From contig JAJDUU010000047.1 in the NCBI GenBank assembly GCA_022826485.1, forward strand, positions 1 through 64,000: DNA of 64,000 nt. Direction: 5' to 3'. This DNA is from Chloroflexota bacterium. GTDB taxonomy: Bacteria; Chloroflexota; UBA11872. The notes beneath the pieces are model-generated. The model saw only the letters and a list, made by a program, of their open reading frames with translations. It made no database searches and was not told the origin of the DNA. A program made the translations under genes and the position numbers. Positions 41,981-51,030 of the stretch are shown here, one piece after another. How positions within the stretch are numbered: the first letter of the stretch is position 1; every line of letters begins with the position of its first letter.

Positions 41981-42799
41981 GTGCCGGAATTCAGTATTGC
42001 CACCAAGCCGTGGGGCCAAAGCGCAGCTTTTGCCGATGTGGTGGCGGGTGTGGCCGCTGCCGGATTCGGCCAGTGCGAGCTGTCCGCCGCGAACCTTGCG
42101 GACGACGCGAGCGACGGCGAGCGGCGACGGGTCCTCAATGACCACGGCGTCTGGGCCCGCACCCTACATTCCCCCATGGACGACATCGATCTCTCGTCAC
42201 TGGATGAGGATGCGCGCCGCGCGGACGCGGGGGCAGTGGCGGCATATTTGGAACCAATGGCGGCCCTCGGAGGCTTTGCGGTCATCGTGCATCCAACCGG
42301 GGGGCGTGATGGGTTTCGTGAGGAGGACGCCGCTCGCCGGACGGACGCGTTTCGCCGCTCACTGGACGATCTTTGTGCGCAGGCGGACCAACTGGGCGTC
42401 CGGCTCGCTTGCGAAAACCTGCTGTTCAAAAGTCAGCCGCGCCCGCTCTGCCGCATGGAGGAACTCAGAGCTCTGGTGGACGACTATCCGTCCACGATTG
42501 GAATCTGTTTCGACACGGGCCACGCCCACAACAACGGTCTGGACCCAGCCGACGAGGCGCGGATTGCCGGCGCCCGGCTCATCGCGCTGCACCTACAGGA
42601 CACCGACGGCGCGGTCGACCGGCATTGGGCGCCGGGAAGGGGCACCATCACCTGGCCGCACGTTTTGGCGGCGCTGATCGAAATCCAATTTCGCGGGGCC
42701 TGGACCTTCGAAATCGCAGCGAATGATGCTTCACCAGCGCAAGTGGCCGCCCAGGCTCGCCGCATCGCCGATTCCTGGTCAGCGGGACGCCCAACCTAG
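41981..42799 (+). CDS. Sugar phosphate isomerase/epimerase (AP-endonuclease-2 type TIM barrel)
   Basis: Predicted metal-dependent isomerase/epimerase, 272 residues. Landmarks: FSIATKPWG (strand 1), CENLLFK with a metal-binding Glu, GICFDTGHAHNNG (Asp/His), and ALHLQDTDGAVDRHWAPGRG near the C-terminus. This is the xylose-isomerase-like barrel used by myo-inosose dehydratases and sugar epimerases. I chose the GTG at 41981 because ggaggt lies 7 nt upstream; the frame is open from 41834 and an ATG at 41960 is another option. No sugar operon is adjacent. Confidence 0.82.
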   Translation: MPEFSIATKPWGQSAAFADVVAGVAAAGFGQCELSAANLADDASDGERRRVLNDHGVWARTLHSPMDDIDLSSLDEDARRADAGAVAAYLEPMAALGGFAVIVHPTGGRDGFREEDAARRTDAFRRSLDDLCAQADQLGVRLACENLLFKSQPRPLCRMEELRALVDDYPSTIGICFDTGHAHNNGLDPADEARIAGARLIALHLQDTDGAVDRHWAPGRGTITWPHVLAALIEIQFRGAWTFEIAANDASPAQVAAQARRIADSWSAGRPT

Positions 42800-42959
42800 A
42801 ACACCCTGTCGCCGCGTGGGTTGATCGTGCCCCTGACGATGCGGTCATTCTTTGGGGAATCCGGGCGACTGGCAGGGAGTCAGGTCTGGGCAAGAGCTCC
42901 CCGGCCGGGCAGGCATCGTCGGAGCCAAGAGTGTGCCGACCCCGCGTCGTCAACTGCCG

Positions 42960-42989
42960 TTGACATGGCTAGGCTGCCGTTCCTAGTCT
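42960..42989 (+). promoter_or_regulatory. Possible trxA promoter
   Basis: TTGACA at 42960-42965 (perfect -35), 18-bp spacer, then TAGTCT at 42984-42989 as a poor -10. It lies about 45 bp before the trxA ATG at 43034. The -10 is weak, so this is only moderate support. Confidence 0.4.
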
Positions 42990-43033
42990 CGGGCGCGCTA
43001 TATCGTGGCGCACGCGAAGGGTGACAGGATCAC

Positions 43034-43363
43034 ATGGCGGCTCCCGTGGCGGTGACGGACGCTGAATTTCAATCGACGGTGCTCGACGCCGACACGCCCG
43101 TGCTGGTGGATTTCTGGGCGGAGTGGTGCGGGCCGTGCAAGATGGTGGCGCCGGTGGTCGAGGAACTGGCGCAGGACTACGACGGCCAGGTGACGTTCGC
43201 CAAGATGGACGTGGACGAGAATCCGGACACGCCCATGCAGTTCGGCATCCGCGGCATTCCCACGCTGATCATCTTCAGCGGCGGCGCCGAGGTGGGCCGC
43301 ATCGTCGGCTTCCGCCCCAAGGCGGACATCAAGAGCCAGATCGACCAGGCGCTCGCCGCGTAG
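43034..43363 (+). CDS. trxA: Thioredoxin
   Basis: A 109-residue classic thioredoxin that reduces protein disulfides in the cytoplasm. It has LVDFWAEWCGPCKMVAPV with the redox pair Cys32 and Cys35, the buried Asp in VLVDFWAEW, and the cis-proline in GIPTLIIF. No signal peptide. Start and length agree with the family. A plausible promoter with a perfect TTGACA lies upstream. It converges on dnaG with a 15-bp gap, and is probably monocistronic. Confidence 0.95.
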   Translation: MAAPVAVTDAEFQSTVLDADTPVLVDFWAEWCGPCKMVAPVVEELAQDYDGQVTFAKMDVDENPDTPMQFGIRGIPTLIIFSGGAEVGRIVGFRPKADIKSQIDQALAA

Positions 43364-43378
43364 CGACCGCGGCCGGCG

Positions 43379-45202
43379 CTAGGCCGTCGGTCCGTGGGTG
43401 AGCACGGACAGCTCCCGCATCGCCAGCTCGACGCTCCGCTTCTGCGCGCCAAGCTCGCGTGAGCGCGCGGCCGCGGCGGCGCCGTCGTCCATGGCGGCGA
43501 CCTCGCGCAGCTCCTCCAGGATGCGCCGCTCACGGAGCCGCAGCACCGTCACCTCCAGCGCGCTGCGGAACGCGTCTCCTTCAAGTGCGGGCAGGCCGGC
43601 AATGCGGGCGTGCACGGCCTCCACCTGCTCGCGCAACTGTTCATCGAGCCCGTCGAGCACCGAGTCCCAGGCGTCGCTTGCGGAATCACCGGCTTTCCGC
43701 GCCAGGGCCTCGATCACGTAGCGCAGCGACGGATCGGACACGTTCGAGGCGTCCAAGCGGGCCATGGCGCCGGACGCCTCGGGCGGCGCCTGGAGCACAA
43801 GCTCCAGCAGCCCTTCCTCGACCCGGTCGATGGGCGGCGTGCTGGTCGCGGGTGGGGCGCCCATGCGCCGCTGACGCCGGGGAGCCGCGCGGCGCAGCTC
43901 GTCGACCGGCACGCCGGAGACGTGCGACAGGCGCTCGTAGTAGTGCGCGCGCACGGCTGAATCGGTGATCTCGGTGATGACCGGCGTCAGGTCGGCGACG
44001 GCCCGACGCCGCCCGACGATCGACGACACATCGTGCTCTTCGAGCGCCCAGCGGAAGTAGTAGTCCGCCAGCGGCACCGCGTCGTCCAGCAGTGCGCGCC
44101 AGCGGGACCGATCGGCGCGAATCACCGAGTCCGGGTCCTCACCGGCCGGCAACTCGACCACGGCGATGTCGATTGAGAGCCGCGTCTCGTGCCGGATCAG
44201 ACCGCGGATATCCATCACGGGATCGTCCTCGTCGCGACCCGCCTCGCGCAGCACGTCCACGCCGCGGCGCGTGGCGGCGGCGCCGGCGGTGTCGGCGTCC
44301 AGCGCCAGGATGATTCGCTGCGCGCCCGATCCGGCCAGCAAGCGACCCTGCTCGGACGTCAGGGCCGTTCCCATCGACGCCACCGTGTTCTTGAATCCGA
44401 ACTGGTGAGCGGCGATGGCGTCCATGTAGCCCTCGACCAGCACCGCCGCGCGCTCGCGCCGGATCGCGTCCGCCGCCAGGTTGAACGCGTAGAGATGCTG
44501 GCCCTTGCGGAAGGTGTCGCTCTCGCGTGAGTTCAGGTATTTCGGGACGACATCACCCAGCGCGCGCGCGCCAAACCCGATCACCGCCCCGCGCCGCTCG
44601 CTGATCGGGAAGATCAGGCGGTTGAAAAAGTAGTCGCGCGGCGGTCCGTCGTCGTCCCGGACCAGGCCCGTGGCGCTCAGCGCCTCCGGGTCGGTGCCCA
44701 GCTGGCGCAGGTGTTTGGTGACCGGCGATCCACGCGCGGGTGCATAGCCCAGCCGGAACGCGTTGAGCATCTCATCGGATACCCCGCGTTCCTCCAGATA
44801 GGCGCGCGTCCCCGTGGCTTCGGGCGCCTCGCGCAGCAGCCGGTGCATGAGGTTGGCCGCTTCTTCGAGCGCGGATCGCGTGAGGCGCCGCTGGCGGTCG
44901 GCCTCGGGGTCGCGTTCCTGCGCGCGCAGTTCCACGCCGGCCTCGTCGGCCAGCAGCCGCAGCGCATCCGGAAAGCTGCTGCCGTCGCGCCGCATGACGT
45001 ACGTGAAGAGATCGCCGCCCTCGCCGCAGCCGAAGCAGCGAAACGTGCCGCTATCACCGAAGACGAAGAATGACGGCGTCTTCTCGTTGTGAAACGGGCA
45101 CAACCCCTTGAGGTGCCGACCCGCGCGCTGGAGACGCACGTCGCGCCCAATGACCTCAGCCGCACTCAGGCGGGATTTAATGTCCTCAACAGGCGAAGCC
45201 AC
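43379..45202 (-). CDS. dnaG: DNA primase
   Basis: DnaG makes RNA primers at the replication fork. The ~607-residue product has the N-terminal CHC2 zinc finger (CPFHNEKTPSFFVFGDSGTF then RCFGCGEGGD), a central TOPRIM core (VLVEGYMDAIAAHQFGFKN and ALDADTAGAAATRR), and a C-terminal helicase-interaction region. Length is standard. I chose the GTG at 45202 (VASPVEDIKSRL) with ggagg 4 nt away; a TTG at 45214 is an alternative. Unlike many genomes, it is not next to rpoD or rpsU here. Confidence 0.92.
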   Translation of the reverse strand: MASPVEDIKSRLSAAEVIGRDVRLQRAGRHLKGLCPFHNEKTPSFFVFGDSGTFRCFGCGEGGDLFTYVMRRDGSSFPDALRLLADEAGVELRAQERDPEADRQRRLTRSALEEAANLMHRLLREAPEATGTRAYLEERGVSDEMLNAFRLGYAPARGSPVTKHLRQLGTDPEALSATGLVRDDDGPPRDYFFNRLIFPISERRGAVIGFGARALGDVVPKYLNSRESDTFRKGQHLYAFNLAADAIRRERAAVLVEGYMDAIAAHQFGFKNTVASMGTALTSEQGRLLAGSGAQRIILALDADTAGAAATRRGVDVLREAGRDEDDPVMDIRGLIRHETRLSIDIAVVELPAGEDPDSVIRADRSRWRALLDDAVPLADYYFRWALEEHDVSSIVGRRRAVADLTPVITEITDSAVRAHYYERLSHVSGVPVDELRRAAPRRQRRMGAPPATSTPPIDRVEEGLLELVLQAPPEASGAMARLDASNVSDPSLRYVIEALARKAGDSASDAWDSVLDGLDEQLREQVEAVHARIAGLPALEGDAFRSALEVTVLRLRERRILEELREVAAMDDGAAAAARSRELGAQKRSVELAMRELSVLTHGPTA

Positions 45203-45287
45203 GCGGCCTCCCAAGGCGTGCGTCTGGTCGCTGTCAATTCTAGTCCGTAGTCAGCGACCGTCGGCAGCGTCAGGCGGCCGCTCGAAT

Positions 45288-48200
45288 CTAGCCCGGCGCC
45301 GCCTCGCTGGCTCTCACCGCCGCAAAAATCTCGCCCGCCAGCACCTCGAACGCAATGTTCTGGAAATCCGCGTCGCTGAGATACTTGGTCACCAGCGCGT
45401 CATTCTCGCCCATGCGTTCCATCATCAGCTTCCCGATCTCGGGCCGGATTCCCAGGCTGAACTTGTCGAGGGTGTTCGCCAGGGCGGTCTCGCGGATGTG
45501 CTCGTTGCGGACGGCGCGTTCCTTCACCTGCTCGAAGAATAGGCGGTCCTCGTTGGTGAAATCAGTACCGAAGCGCTCGTTCAGGCGCTCGATGATTTCG
45601 GAGAGCGGGGCCTTTTCGTCCTCCGGATCGCCCGTGCCGACGTCGGTCGGACTCACGACGTACTCCTGGTCCCCTTCGCCCAGGCTGATCGCGCCCGACG
45701 ACACCCGTTGCAGCCGGTAGTACGCCAGCTCCACGTCATCGCCCAGGTTGATCGCGACGTTGTCGCGTTCCAACAGCAGATGCGGCAGCAGGGCGCGGCC
45801 GAACGACGCGAGCCGCTCCAACTCACTATCGCCGTAGGGAATGATCTGGCTCAGGAAGGCATAGAGGCTCACGAATGCTCCGAGGCGGTCGCGGAAGGCG
45901 TCTTGGTTCTCCTCGTCCAGTTGCCGGAAGCGTTCGCGAGCGGGCTGGAGCGCCGCTTCCAGCCGCGCATGGTCCTTTTTCTGCTGCTTTGCTCTTGGCA
46001 GGTAGAAGACCTGGGCGAACGCCTCCACCTCCGACTGGTGGTAGACCTGCATCTGATCCAGCTCGTACTTCAGCTCTTCCAGCCGGTGCGGGTCGGAGGC
46101 CGCCAGCAAGTCCGTCCGGTCGTAGTAGGGCTCGAAGGCGCTGCGGATGTCTTCCGGGTCGTTCACGAAATCCAGCACGAAGGGCGGCGCCTTGCCCGGC
46201 GCCGTGCGATTGAGCCGCGAAAGCGTCTGCACGGCCTGCACTCCGTCCAGCCGCTTGTCCACGTACATCGCCTGCAGCAGCGGCTGGTCGAAGCCGGTCT
46301 GGTACTTCTCCGCCACCAGCAGAATCTGGTAGTCGGGCGAGGCGAAGCGGGCCGGCAGCGCCGCCTCGCTGATCGGCTTGCCCGTCACCACGTCGATGTT
46401 CATGCCCGGCTCGGTGAATTCCTCGCCGCTATCCGGATCGGTCACCGTGCCGCTGAAAGCCACCAGCGGGCGGATGTCGTCATACCGATGCTCGGCGATG
46501 TAGCGCTGGAAGTGCTGCATGTAGCGCACGGCGTGAAGGCGGCTGGAGGTCACCACCATTGCCTTGGCGCGACCGTCCAGGTGGTGCCGCACGTTGCCGC
46601 GGAAGTGCTCCACGATCACTTCGGTCTTCTGCGAGAGGTTGTGCGGGTGAAGCTGCGCGAATCTCGCCAGCGCGGCCGCCGCCTTGCGCTTCGGGAAATT
46701 CGGGTCGTCCGCGGCGCGCTTCGCGAGGCCGTAGTAGGCGTTGTAGTCCGTGTAGTGCTCCAGCACGTCCAGGATGAATCCCTCCTGAATCGCCTGACGC
46801 ATGCTGTAAACGTGGAACGCCTCGTGCTTGCCGCTCGCCCCGCGACGCCCGAACACCTCAAGCGTCTTCCCCTTTGGCGTCGCCGTGAAGGCAAAGAACG
46901 AGAGATTCGGCTGCGGGCCGCGCGATTCGACCACCGCATTGAGCCGGTCTTCCCAGTCCTCGGCTTCCTCGACCGCTTGCTGCGCTCGTGTGCCCAGGAC
47001 CTCCTTCATCTCGCGCGCGCTCTCGCCCGACTGGCTGGAGTGCGCCTCGTCCACGATCACCGCGTATCGCCGGTCGGCGATTGCCTTGCGCCATGTCGCC
47101 GCCTGCGCTTGCTCGTCCGCGCCGGCATGGTCCGGATCGTCGGCGCCGGCAATGCGTAACAGTCCCTGCATCACGAAGGGAAACTTTTGCAGCGTCGTGA
47201 TGACGATCATGGTTCCGTCCACCAGGGCGCTCGCCAGTTGCCTTGAGTCCTGGTCGATGGCCTTCACCACGCCCTGGGCGTGCTCGATCTGGTAGACGGC
47301 GTCCTGCAGTTGTCGGTCCAGCACGCGGCGGTCGGTGATCACCACCACGCAGTCATAGACCTTCCGGTCGGCTTGGTCGTGCAGGCTCGCCAGCCGGTGG
47401 GAGAGCCACGAGATGCTGTTAGTCTTGCCGCTGCCCGCGGAGTGCTGGATCAGGTAGTTGCTCCCCGGACCGTCCGCCGCCGCGTGCCTGACCAGCCGGT
47501 TGACGGCATCTAGTTGGTGATAGCGCGGGAAGATCAGCGTCTCCCGCGTCACGATGCGCGCGCCCTTGTCGTCTTCCACTTTCTCGTCGCGGCGCTCGAC
47601 GAACATGTACGAGCCCAGGATGTCCAGGAACCGCACGCGCTCCAGCACCTCTTGCCAGAAATAGCCGGTGCGATAGCCCGACGGATGCGGCGGATTGCCC
47701 GCCCCGCAGCGGATGTCGCCGGGCTGATCGCCGCGGTTGAAGGGGAGGAAGCGCGTCCACTCGCCCGCCAGACGCGTCGTCATGTGGACCTCGTCGGGAT
47801 CGGCGGCGAAATGGACCAGCGCGCGCTTGCGAAACTCAAAGATTGGCGCGTTGGGATCGCGGTCCTGCTGGTACTGCCGCACGGCGCTGCGCCAGGTTTG
47901 GCCGGTCATCGGGTTCTTGAGCTCGCAGGTGGCTACTGGTAGACCGTTAAGCGCGAATACCAGGTCAACGGTGGCTCCGCTGCCGGGGTGGCAGGGCACC
48001 TGCCGCGTAACCGTGAGCTCGTTGCGCGCGAATTGCTCCATGGCCTCCGGGTTCAGGCCATGCGCCGGCTTGAAGTAGGCCAGGCGAAACGTCTTGCCGT
48101 AGAACTTGAACCCGTGGCGCAGCACGTCCAGCGTGCCCTTGAGGTCGAGTTCCCTCACCAGCGCCTCGACGATGAGACGTTCCAGGTTGTCGCCGTGCAG

Positions 48201-48377
48201 GCCAGCCATCGCCGACCACTGCTCGGGCTGCGTCGCCCGCATGAACGCGACGGCACGCGCCGGAAACAGCGCCCGCGCCACGTCCCACTGGGCCCGGTTG
48301 CCCTTGCGCCAGCCGCTGTCTTCGAGCATTGACTCCACGGTCGACTCGAAGGCTGCCTCGTTTGTCTGGGTGCTCAT
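45288..48377 (-). CDS. hsdR: Type I restriction endonuclease subunit R (HsdR)
   Basis: The motor/nuclease subunit of a type I system, 1029 residues. N-terminal nuclease: the PD-(D/E)xK core is seen as Asp138 and Glu152-x-Lys154 in GATVDLVF and ATCELKNP. The SF2 translocase follows, with Walker A QHSAGSGKTNSISWL at about 311-325 and DEAH at about 443-446 (VIVDEAHSS). AFSGTVTDPDSG and QTGFDQPLLQAMYVDKRL come later. The C-terminal coil interacts with the methylase. It is the last gene of the island, 6 bp after hsdS. Confidence 0.94.
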   Translation of the reverse strand: MSTQTNEAAFESTVESMLEDSGWRKGNRAQWDVARALFPARAVAFMRATQPEQWSAMAGLHGDNLERLIVEALVRELDLKGTLDVLRHGFKFYGKTFRLAYFKPAHGLNPEAMEQFARNELTVTRQVPCHPGSGATVDLVFALNGLPVATCELKNPMTGQTWRSAVRQYQQDRDPNAPIFEFRKRALVHFAADPDEVHMTTRLAGEWTRFLPFNRGDQPGDIRCGAGNPPHPSGYRTGYFWQEVLERVRFLDILGSYMFVERRDEKVEDDKGARIVTRETLIFPRYHQLDAVNRLVRHAAADGPGSNYLIQHSAGSGKTNSISWLSHRLASLHDQADRKVYDCVVVITDRRVLDRQLQDAVYQIEHAQGVVKAIDQDSRQLASALVDGTMIVITTLQKFPFVMQGLLRIAGADDPDHAGADEQAQAATWRKAIADRRYAVIVDEAHSSQSGESAREMKEVLGTRAQQAVEEAEDWEDRLNAVVESRGPQPNLSFFAFTATPKGKTLEVFGRRGASGKHEAFHVYSMRQAIQEGFILDVLEHYTDYNAYYGLAKRAADDPNFPKRKAAAALARFAQLHPHNLSQKTEVIVEHFRGNVRHHLDGRAKAMVVTSSRLHAVRYMQHFQRYIAEHRYDDIRPLVAFSGTVTDPDSGEEFTEPGMNIDVVTGKPISEAALPARFASPDYQILLVAEKYQTGFDQPLLQAMYVDKRLDGVQAVQTLSRLNRTAPGKAPPFVLDFVNDPEDIRSAFEPYYDRTDLLAASDPHRLEELKYELDQMQVYHQSEVEAFAQVFYLPRAKQQKKDHARLEAALQPARERFRQLDEENQDAFRDRLGAFVSLYAFLSQIIPYGDSELERLASFGRALLPHLLLERDNVAINLGDDVELAYYRLQRVSSGAISLGEGDQEYVVSPTDVGTGDPEDEKAPLSEIIERLNERFGTDFTNEDRLFFEQVKERAVRNEHIRETALANTLDKFSLGIRPEIGKLMMERMGENDALVTKYLSDADFQNIAFEVLAGEIFAAVRASEAAPG

Positions 48378-48383
48378 GGACGC

Positions 48384-49772
48384 CTACGCCGCGGCGACGG
48401 GCGCTGACACTGAATCCCGGACGTCGATCTTGCCGGTCACGGCGGCGGTGATGAGAGCGGTGCGGTGCTCTTGCAGCCTCTCGATTGCGGTCTCTGTCGT
48501 GCGGCCCAGCACATCAATCCGCTCGGCCTCCCGGTCCAGAAACCCGGCGACTGCGCGCTGCTCCTCGAGGGGCGGGACCGCGAGTTGCACATCGCCTACT
48601 GCCGCGTTCGGTATCCCGTACCGAGTGACTCCTGACGCAGATGTTTGGAGTTGACGATTCACGGCAATCGATTGCATTGCGAGAAAAATGAAGGCCGAAT
48701 GAGCCATCGGCCCGGGCCGAATAATGCCGAGATGGTATCCACACACGAAGTCCTCAGCGGTTTCGTCGATGAGAGCCGGGATGGCAATGTCTTGCCAATC
48801 CTCCGAATCCTTGGTGATTAGGATATCGCCGACTTCTAGTGTGAAACGTCTAGCTTCTTGCGGCGACGCTGTAGCCGTCATGAATTCGCCGTCGCTGGCT
48901 CGAATTCGATTCTGGTAATAGACGTCGGTGTAGTTGCAAAGTCTGATCGGTAGCTCTCCATCTCTGGACTTCTTGTCAACACTGCTGGTCCGATAGGAGG
49001 CCAAGTGCTCTAGCCGCTTCACTTGCCAATGCTCTGGCACATCACCGAGCCATTCCACGCCCGACGGCTTCAAGCGCGGCGACGGGTCCAGACCGGCGGC
49101 GCGGGCGGCCTCGGGCGGCAGGCCGCGCGTCACCGTGCGCGTGATCAGCGCCGTCCGATATTCCTGCAACCGCTCGATCAGCAGCCGCTTCTTCGCCACC
49201 AGCGCGTCGATCCGCGCAGTCTCCCGGTCCAGAAATGCGGCAATCGCGTGCTGTTCATCGAGGGATGGCAGGGGGATTGGCATCCTCGAATAGCGCTCAG
49301 CGCTGACATTCTCGATGGTCGCTTGTATTGCCACCGTTCGGAGCCAGTGTGCGTATGGCTGTGAAGCGGTGAAGTACGACACAAATTGCGGAGTGGATTG
49401 CGAATGGTCTACTCGCGCCCTGATTAGGTAGCCGGCGTAAGCGCACGGACCCCAAGAGTCGTCGTAGAGAAATGTGCGCCCTACTGATCCGCTCCGAGCG
49501 AACAGCAAGTCTCCAGACGAAAGCAGATAGGGCTTCGCCACGTCAGGTGGAAGCGAACGGAATGTCTCATCGCGCAATCGGCCACCGTCGTCGATGTCAG
49601 TGATCCGAACGAAGCGCGGATGGTCCGGGTCATCGAGTTCAGCTGCTTCGTTGGCGCCATATTTGAGAGACTCTCGAAGTACACGTTGGAAGGCACGGAC
49701 ATCCCAATGCTCCGGCAAATCGCCGAGCCACTCGACGCCGGAGGGCCGCATAGCTGAGTAAGGACGGAGCAT
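48384..49772 (-). CDS. hsdS: Type I restriction specificity subunit S (HsdS)
   Basis: The DNA-recognition subunit, ~462 residues. It has two target-recognition domains each opened by a near-identical segment (RPSGVEWLGDLPEHW near the start and KPSGVEWLGDVPEHWQVKRL in the middle). Each is closed by a coiled-coil repeat (LLIERLQEYRTALITRTVTRG and LQEHRTALITAAVTGKIDV). This is the standard half-repeat design, with each half reading one half-site. The DNA of the first recognition domain (about 49.3-49.7 kb) is visibly lower in GC. The start at 49772 (MLRPYS) is one of several options. Target sequence not predictable. Confidence 0.9.
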   Translation of the reverse strand: MLRPYSAMRPSGVEWLGDLPEHWDVRAFQRVLRESLKYGANEAAELDDPDHPRFVRITDIDDGGRLRDETFRSLPPDVAKPYLLSSGDLLFARSGSVGRTFLYDDSWGPCAYAGYLIRARVDHSQSTPQFVSYFTASQPYAHWLRTVAIQATIENVSAERYSRMPIPLPSLDEQHAIAAFLDRETARIDALVAKKRLLIERLQEYRTALITRTVTRGLPPEAARAAGLDPSPRLKPSGVEWLGDVPEHWQVKRLEHLASYRTSSVDKKSRDGELPIRLCNYTDVYYQNRIRASDGEFMTATASPQEARRFTLEVGDILITKDSEDWQDIAIPALIDETAEDFVCGYHLGIIRPGPMAHSAFIFLAMQSIAVNRQLQTSASGVTRYGIPNAAVGDVQLAVPPLEEQRAVAGFLDREAERIDVLGRTTETAIERLQEHRTALITAAVTGKIDVRDSVSAPVAAA

Positions 49773-49780
49773 GCCTAGGC

Positions 49781-50287
49781 TCACTGCTGCCACCTATCCT
49801 TTAGCAGGATCATCATGTCGAATGCCGCGAGCTTCGCCTCGTCCCTCGTGCCGTGAAGCCTCTTCGACCGGACCATGCTCGGCTGCTCACTGAACCGCTC
49901 CGTGATTCGCCAGCCCCACCTTTCAAAGACCGGATACACGACGATGTTCATGCCGTCCGTATTGAGAAAGTGGTTTCCCTTTGCCGAAGTCCGCCATACT
50001 CGCGAAAGCCAGTTTCGTCGTCTGCCGATGGCGTTCTTCAGCTTCCGCTCGCGGGCGTCGGCCGCCATCGGGTCGAGTTCCATCCTCGACGCACATACGC
50101 TTCCCGTATCGAGTTTGAGACCGGACACGGGGTGGATCATGTGATGGACGTACCTGATTTCTTGATACTCACACATGTCACAAACCTCTCGACGTTCCCT
50201 GCCCAGATCCGTTACCGCTTCACACTCCCATCCCTTCCCTGGGTATCGCGGGTCGCCCCATTTGCCGCTACCACGTCGATCGCTCAC
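49781..50287 (-). CDS. Uncharacterised Cys/His protein between HicB and HsdS
   Basis: I cannot assign a function. The ~168-residue product has a probable zinc-binding core near the middle: CDMCEYQEIRYVHHMIHP (Cys36, Cys39, His48, His49, His52) and GSVCASRM (Cys65). Basic segments follow (RKLKNAIGRRRNWLSR) and a C-terminal TRDEAKLAAFDMMILL. From memory, small proteins with this Cys/His pattern occur next to mobile or defence genes, but I know no experimental role. It starts 153 bp after hicB, with a repeat between, and its stop lies close before hsdS. Strand and spacing suggest it is expressed with the restriction system. Confidence 0.6.
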   Translation of the reverse strand: MSDRRGSGKWGDPRYPGKGWECEAVTDLGRERREVCDMCEYQEIRYVHHMIHPVSGLKLDTGSVCASRMELDPMAADARERKLKNAIGRRRNWLSRVWRTSAKGNHFLNTDGMNIVVYPVFERWGWRITERFSEQPSMVRSKRLHGTRDEAKLAAFDMMILLKDRWQQ

Positions 50288-50340
50288 TGGCTATTCTCCC
50301 CAGACTGCGACCCACGGGGGACGGCTCACCACGCCCCCCT

Positions 50341-50380
50341 CCGTTCGCCCTGAGCCCGTCGAAGGGCTCACCACGAACGG
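50341..50380. repeat. Palindromic REP-like repeat between hicB and the Cys/His gene
   Basis: An outer stem CCGTTCG (50341-50347) pairs with CGAACGG (50374-50380). Inside it TGAGCCC (50351-50357) pairs perfectly with GGGCTCA (50364-50370) around GTCGAA. Repeats of this kind are known from many bacterial genomes. It may stabilise mRNA ends or be a former mobile unit. Confidence 0.75.
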
Positions 50381-50439
50381 GGAGAGTCGCGTGACCCACA
50401 GATCCCCCGGCCACCGCGACGCTCGACGCCGGGTGTCCG

Positions 50440-50784
50440 TCAGCCCGCCCGGACCGCTTGCGGGGCGGCAACCTCGATCTCAACCATCTCAAACCGGGTC
50501 GAGATCGCGGGGGCGGGCTCGCCGAACTCCCGGTAGGAGTTGAGCACGTCATCGGCGACGGGTTCGCCGTGATTCGCGATGGCCTCGTCGATGGACATCC
50601 TGGGCTCGGGGAGCGGCTCCCCGTCCGCCAGGATCGCCTCGATGTGAAACACCAGCGCCTCGCGGATCATCGCCAGCATCTCGTCCCAGGTCTTGCCGGT
50701 GCTGACGCAGCCCGGGACGTCCGGCGCGTAGGCTGCGTAGTTGTTGGGCGTCTGCTCGAAGACGACGGCGTACGTGAGCTTCAT
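50440..50784 (-). CDS. hicB: HicB-family antitoxin
   Basis: The 114-residue antitoxin of a HicAB pair. It has the partial RNase H fold typical of HicB: YAVVFEQTPNNYAAYAPDVPG (the VPGC start of the fold), MLAMIREALVFHIEAILADG and a long C-terminal region that is not a clear helix-turn-helix. HicB binds HicA and its promoter. It overlaps hicA by 4 bp (ATGA). Being inside the restriction island, it may protect or stabilise the island. Confidence 0.86.
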   Translation of the reverse strand: MKLTYAVVFEQTPNNYAAYAPDVPGCVSTGKTWDEMLAMIREALVFHIEAILADGEPLPEPRMSIDEAIANHGEPVADDVLNSYREFGEPAPAISTRFEMVEIEVAAPQAVRAG

Positions 50785-50981
50785 CGGCGTTCTCTCGCGA
50801 GGCCAGCCTGCTTCATGATACTGGCCCAGAGCTTCGGACCCAGATCGTCGCCCGGTTTGCCCGGAATCGTGACCTTGCCCGGCTTGACCGGGTGGCGAAA
50901 CTGCCGGTGACTCCCCCGCGTGGTGACATGGCGCCAGCCGTCGCGCTCCACCATCCGGATCGCGTCCCGCACCTTCGGCAT
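50781..50981 (-). CDS. hicA: HicA-family toxin (mRNA interferase)
   Basis: The 66-residue toxin with a double-stranded RNA-binding-like fold. It has VRDAIRMVERDGWRHVTTRG, then GSHRQFRHP with the catalytic His, then VTIPGKPGDDLGPKLWASIM. It cleaves mRNA in HicAB systems. Order toxin-first (hicA then hicB) is the common arrangement. It begins 50 bp after hsdM and so lies in the restriction operon. Its own promoter was not identified. Confidence 0.88.
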   Translation of the reverse strand: MPKVRDAIRMVERDGWRHVTTRGSHRQFRHPVKPGKVTIPGKPGDDLGPKLWASIMKQAGLARERR

Positions 50982-51030
50982 GGATCAGGCGGCCCGATTC
51001 GCGTCGGATCGATTCTTCCTGGTCACGCCG

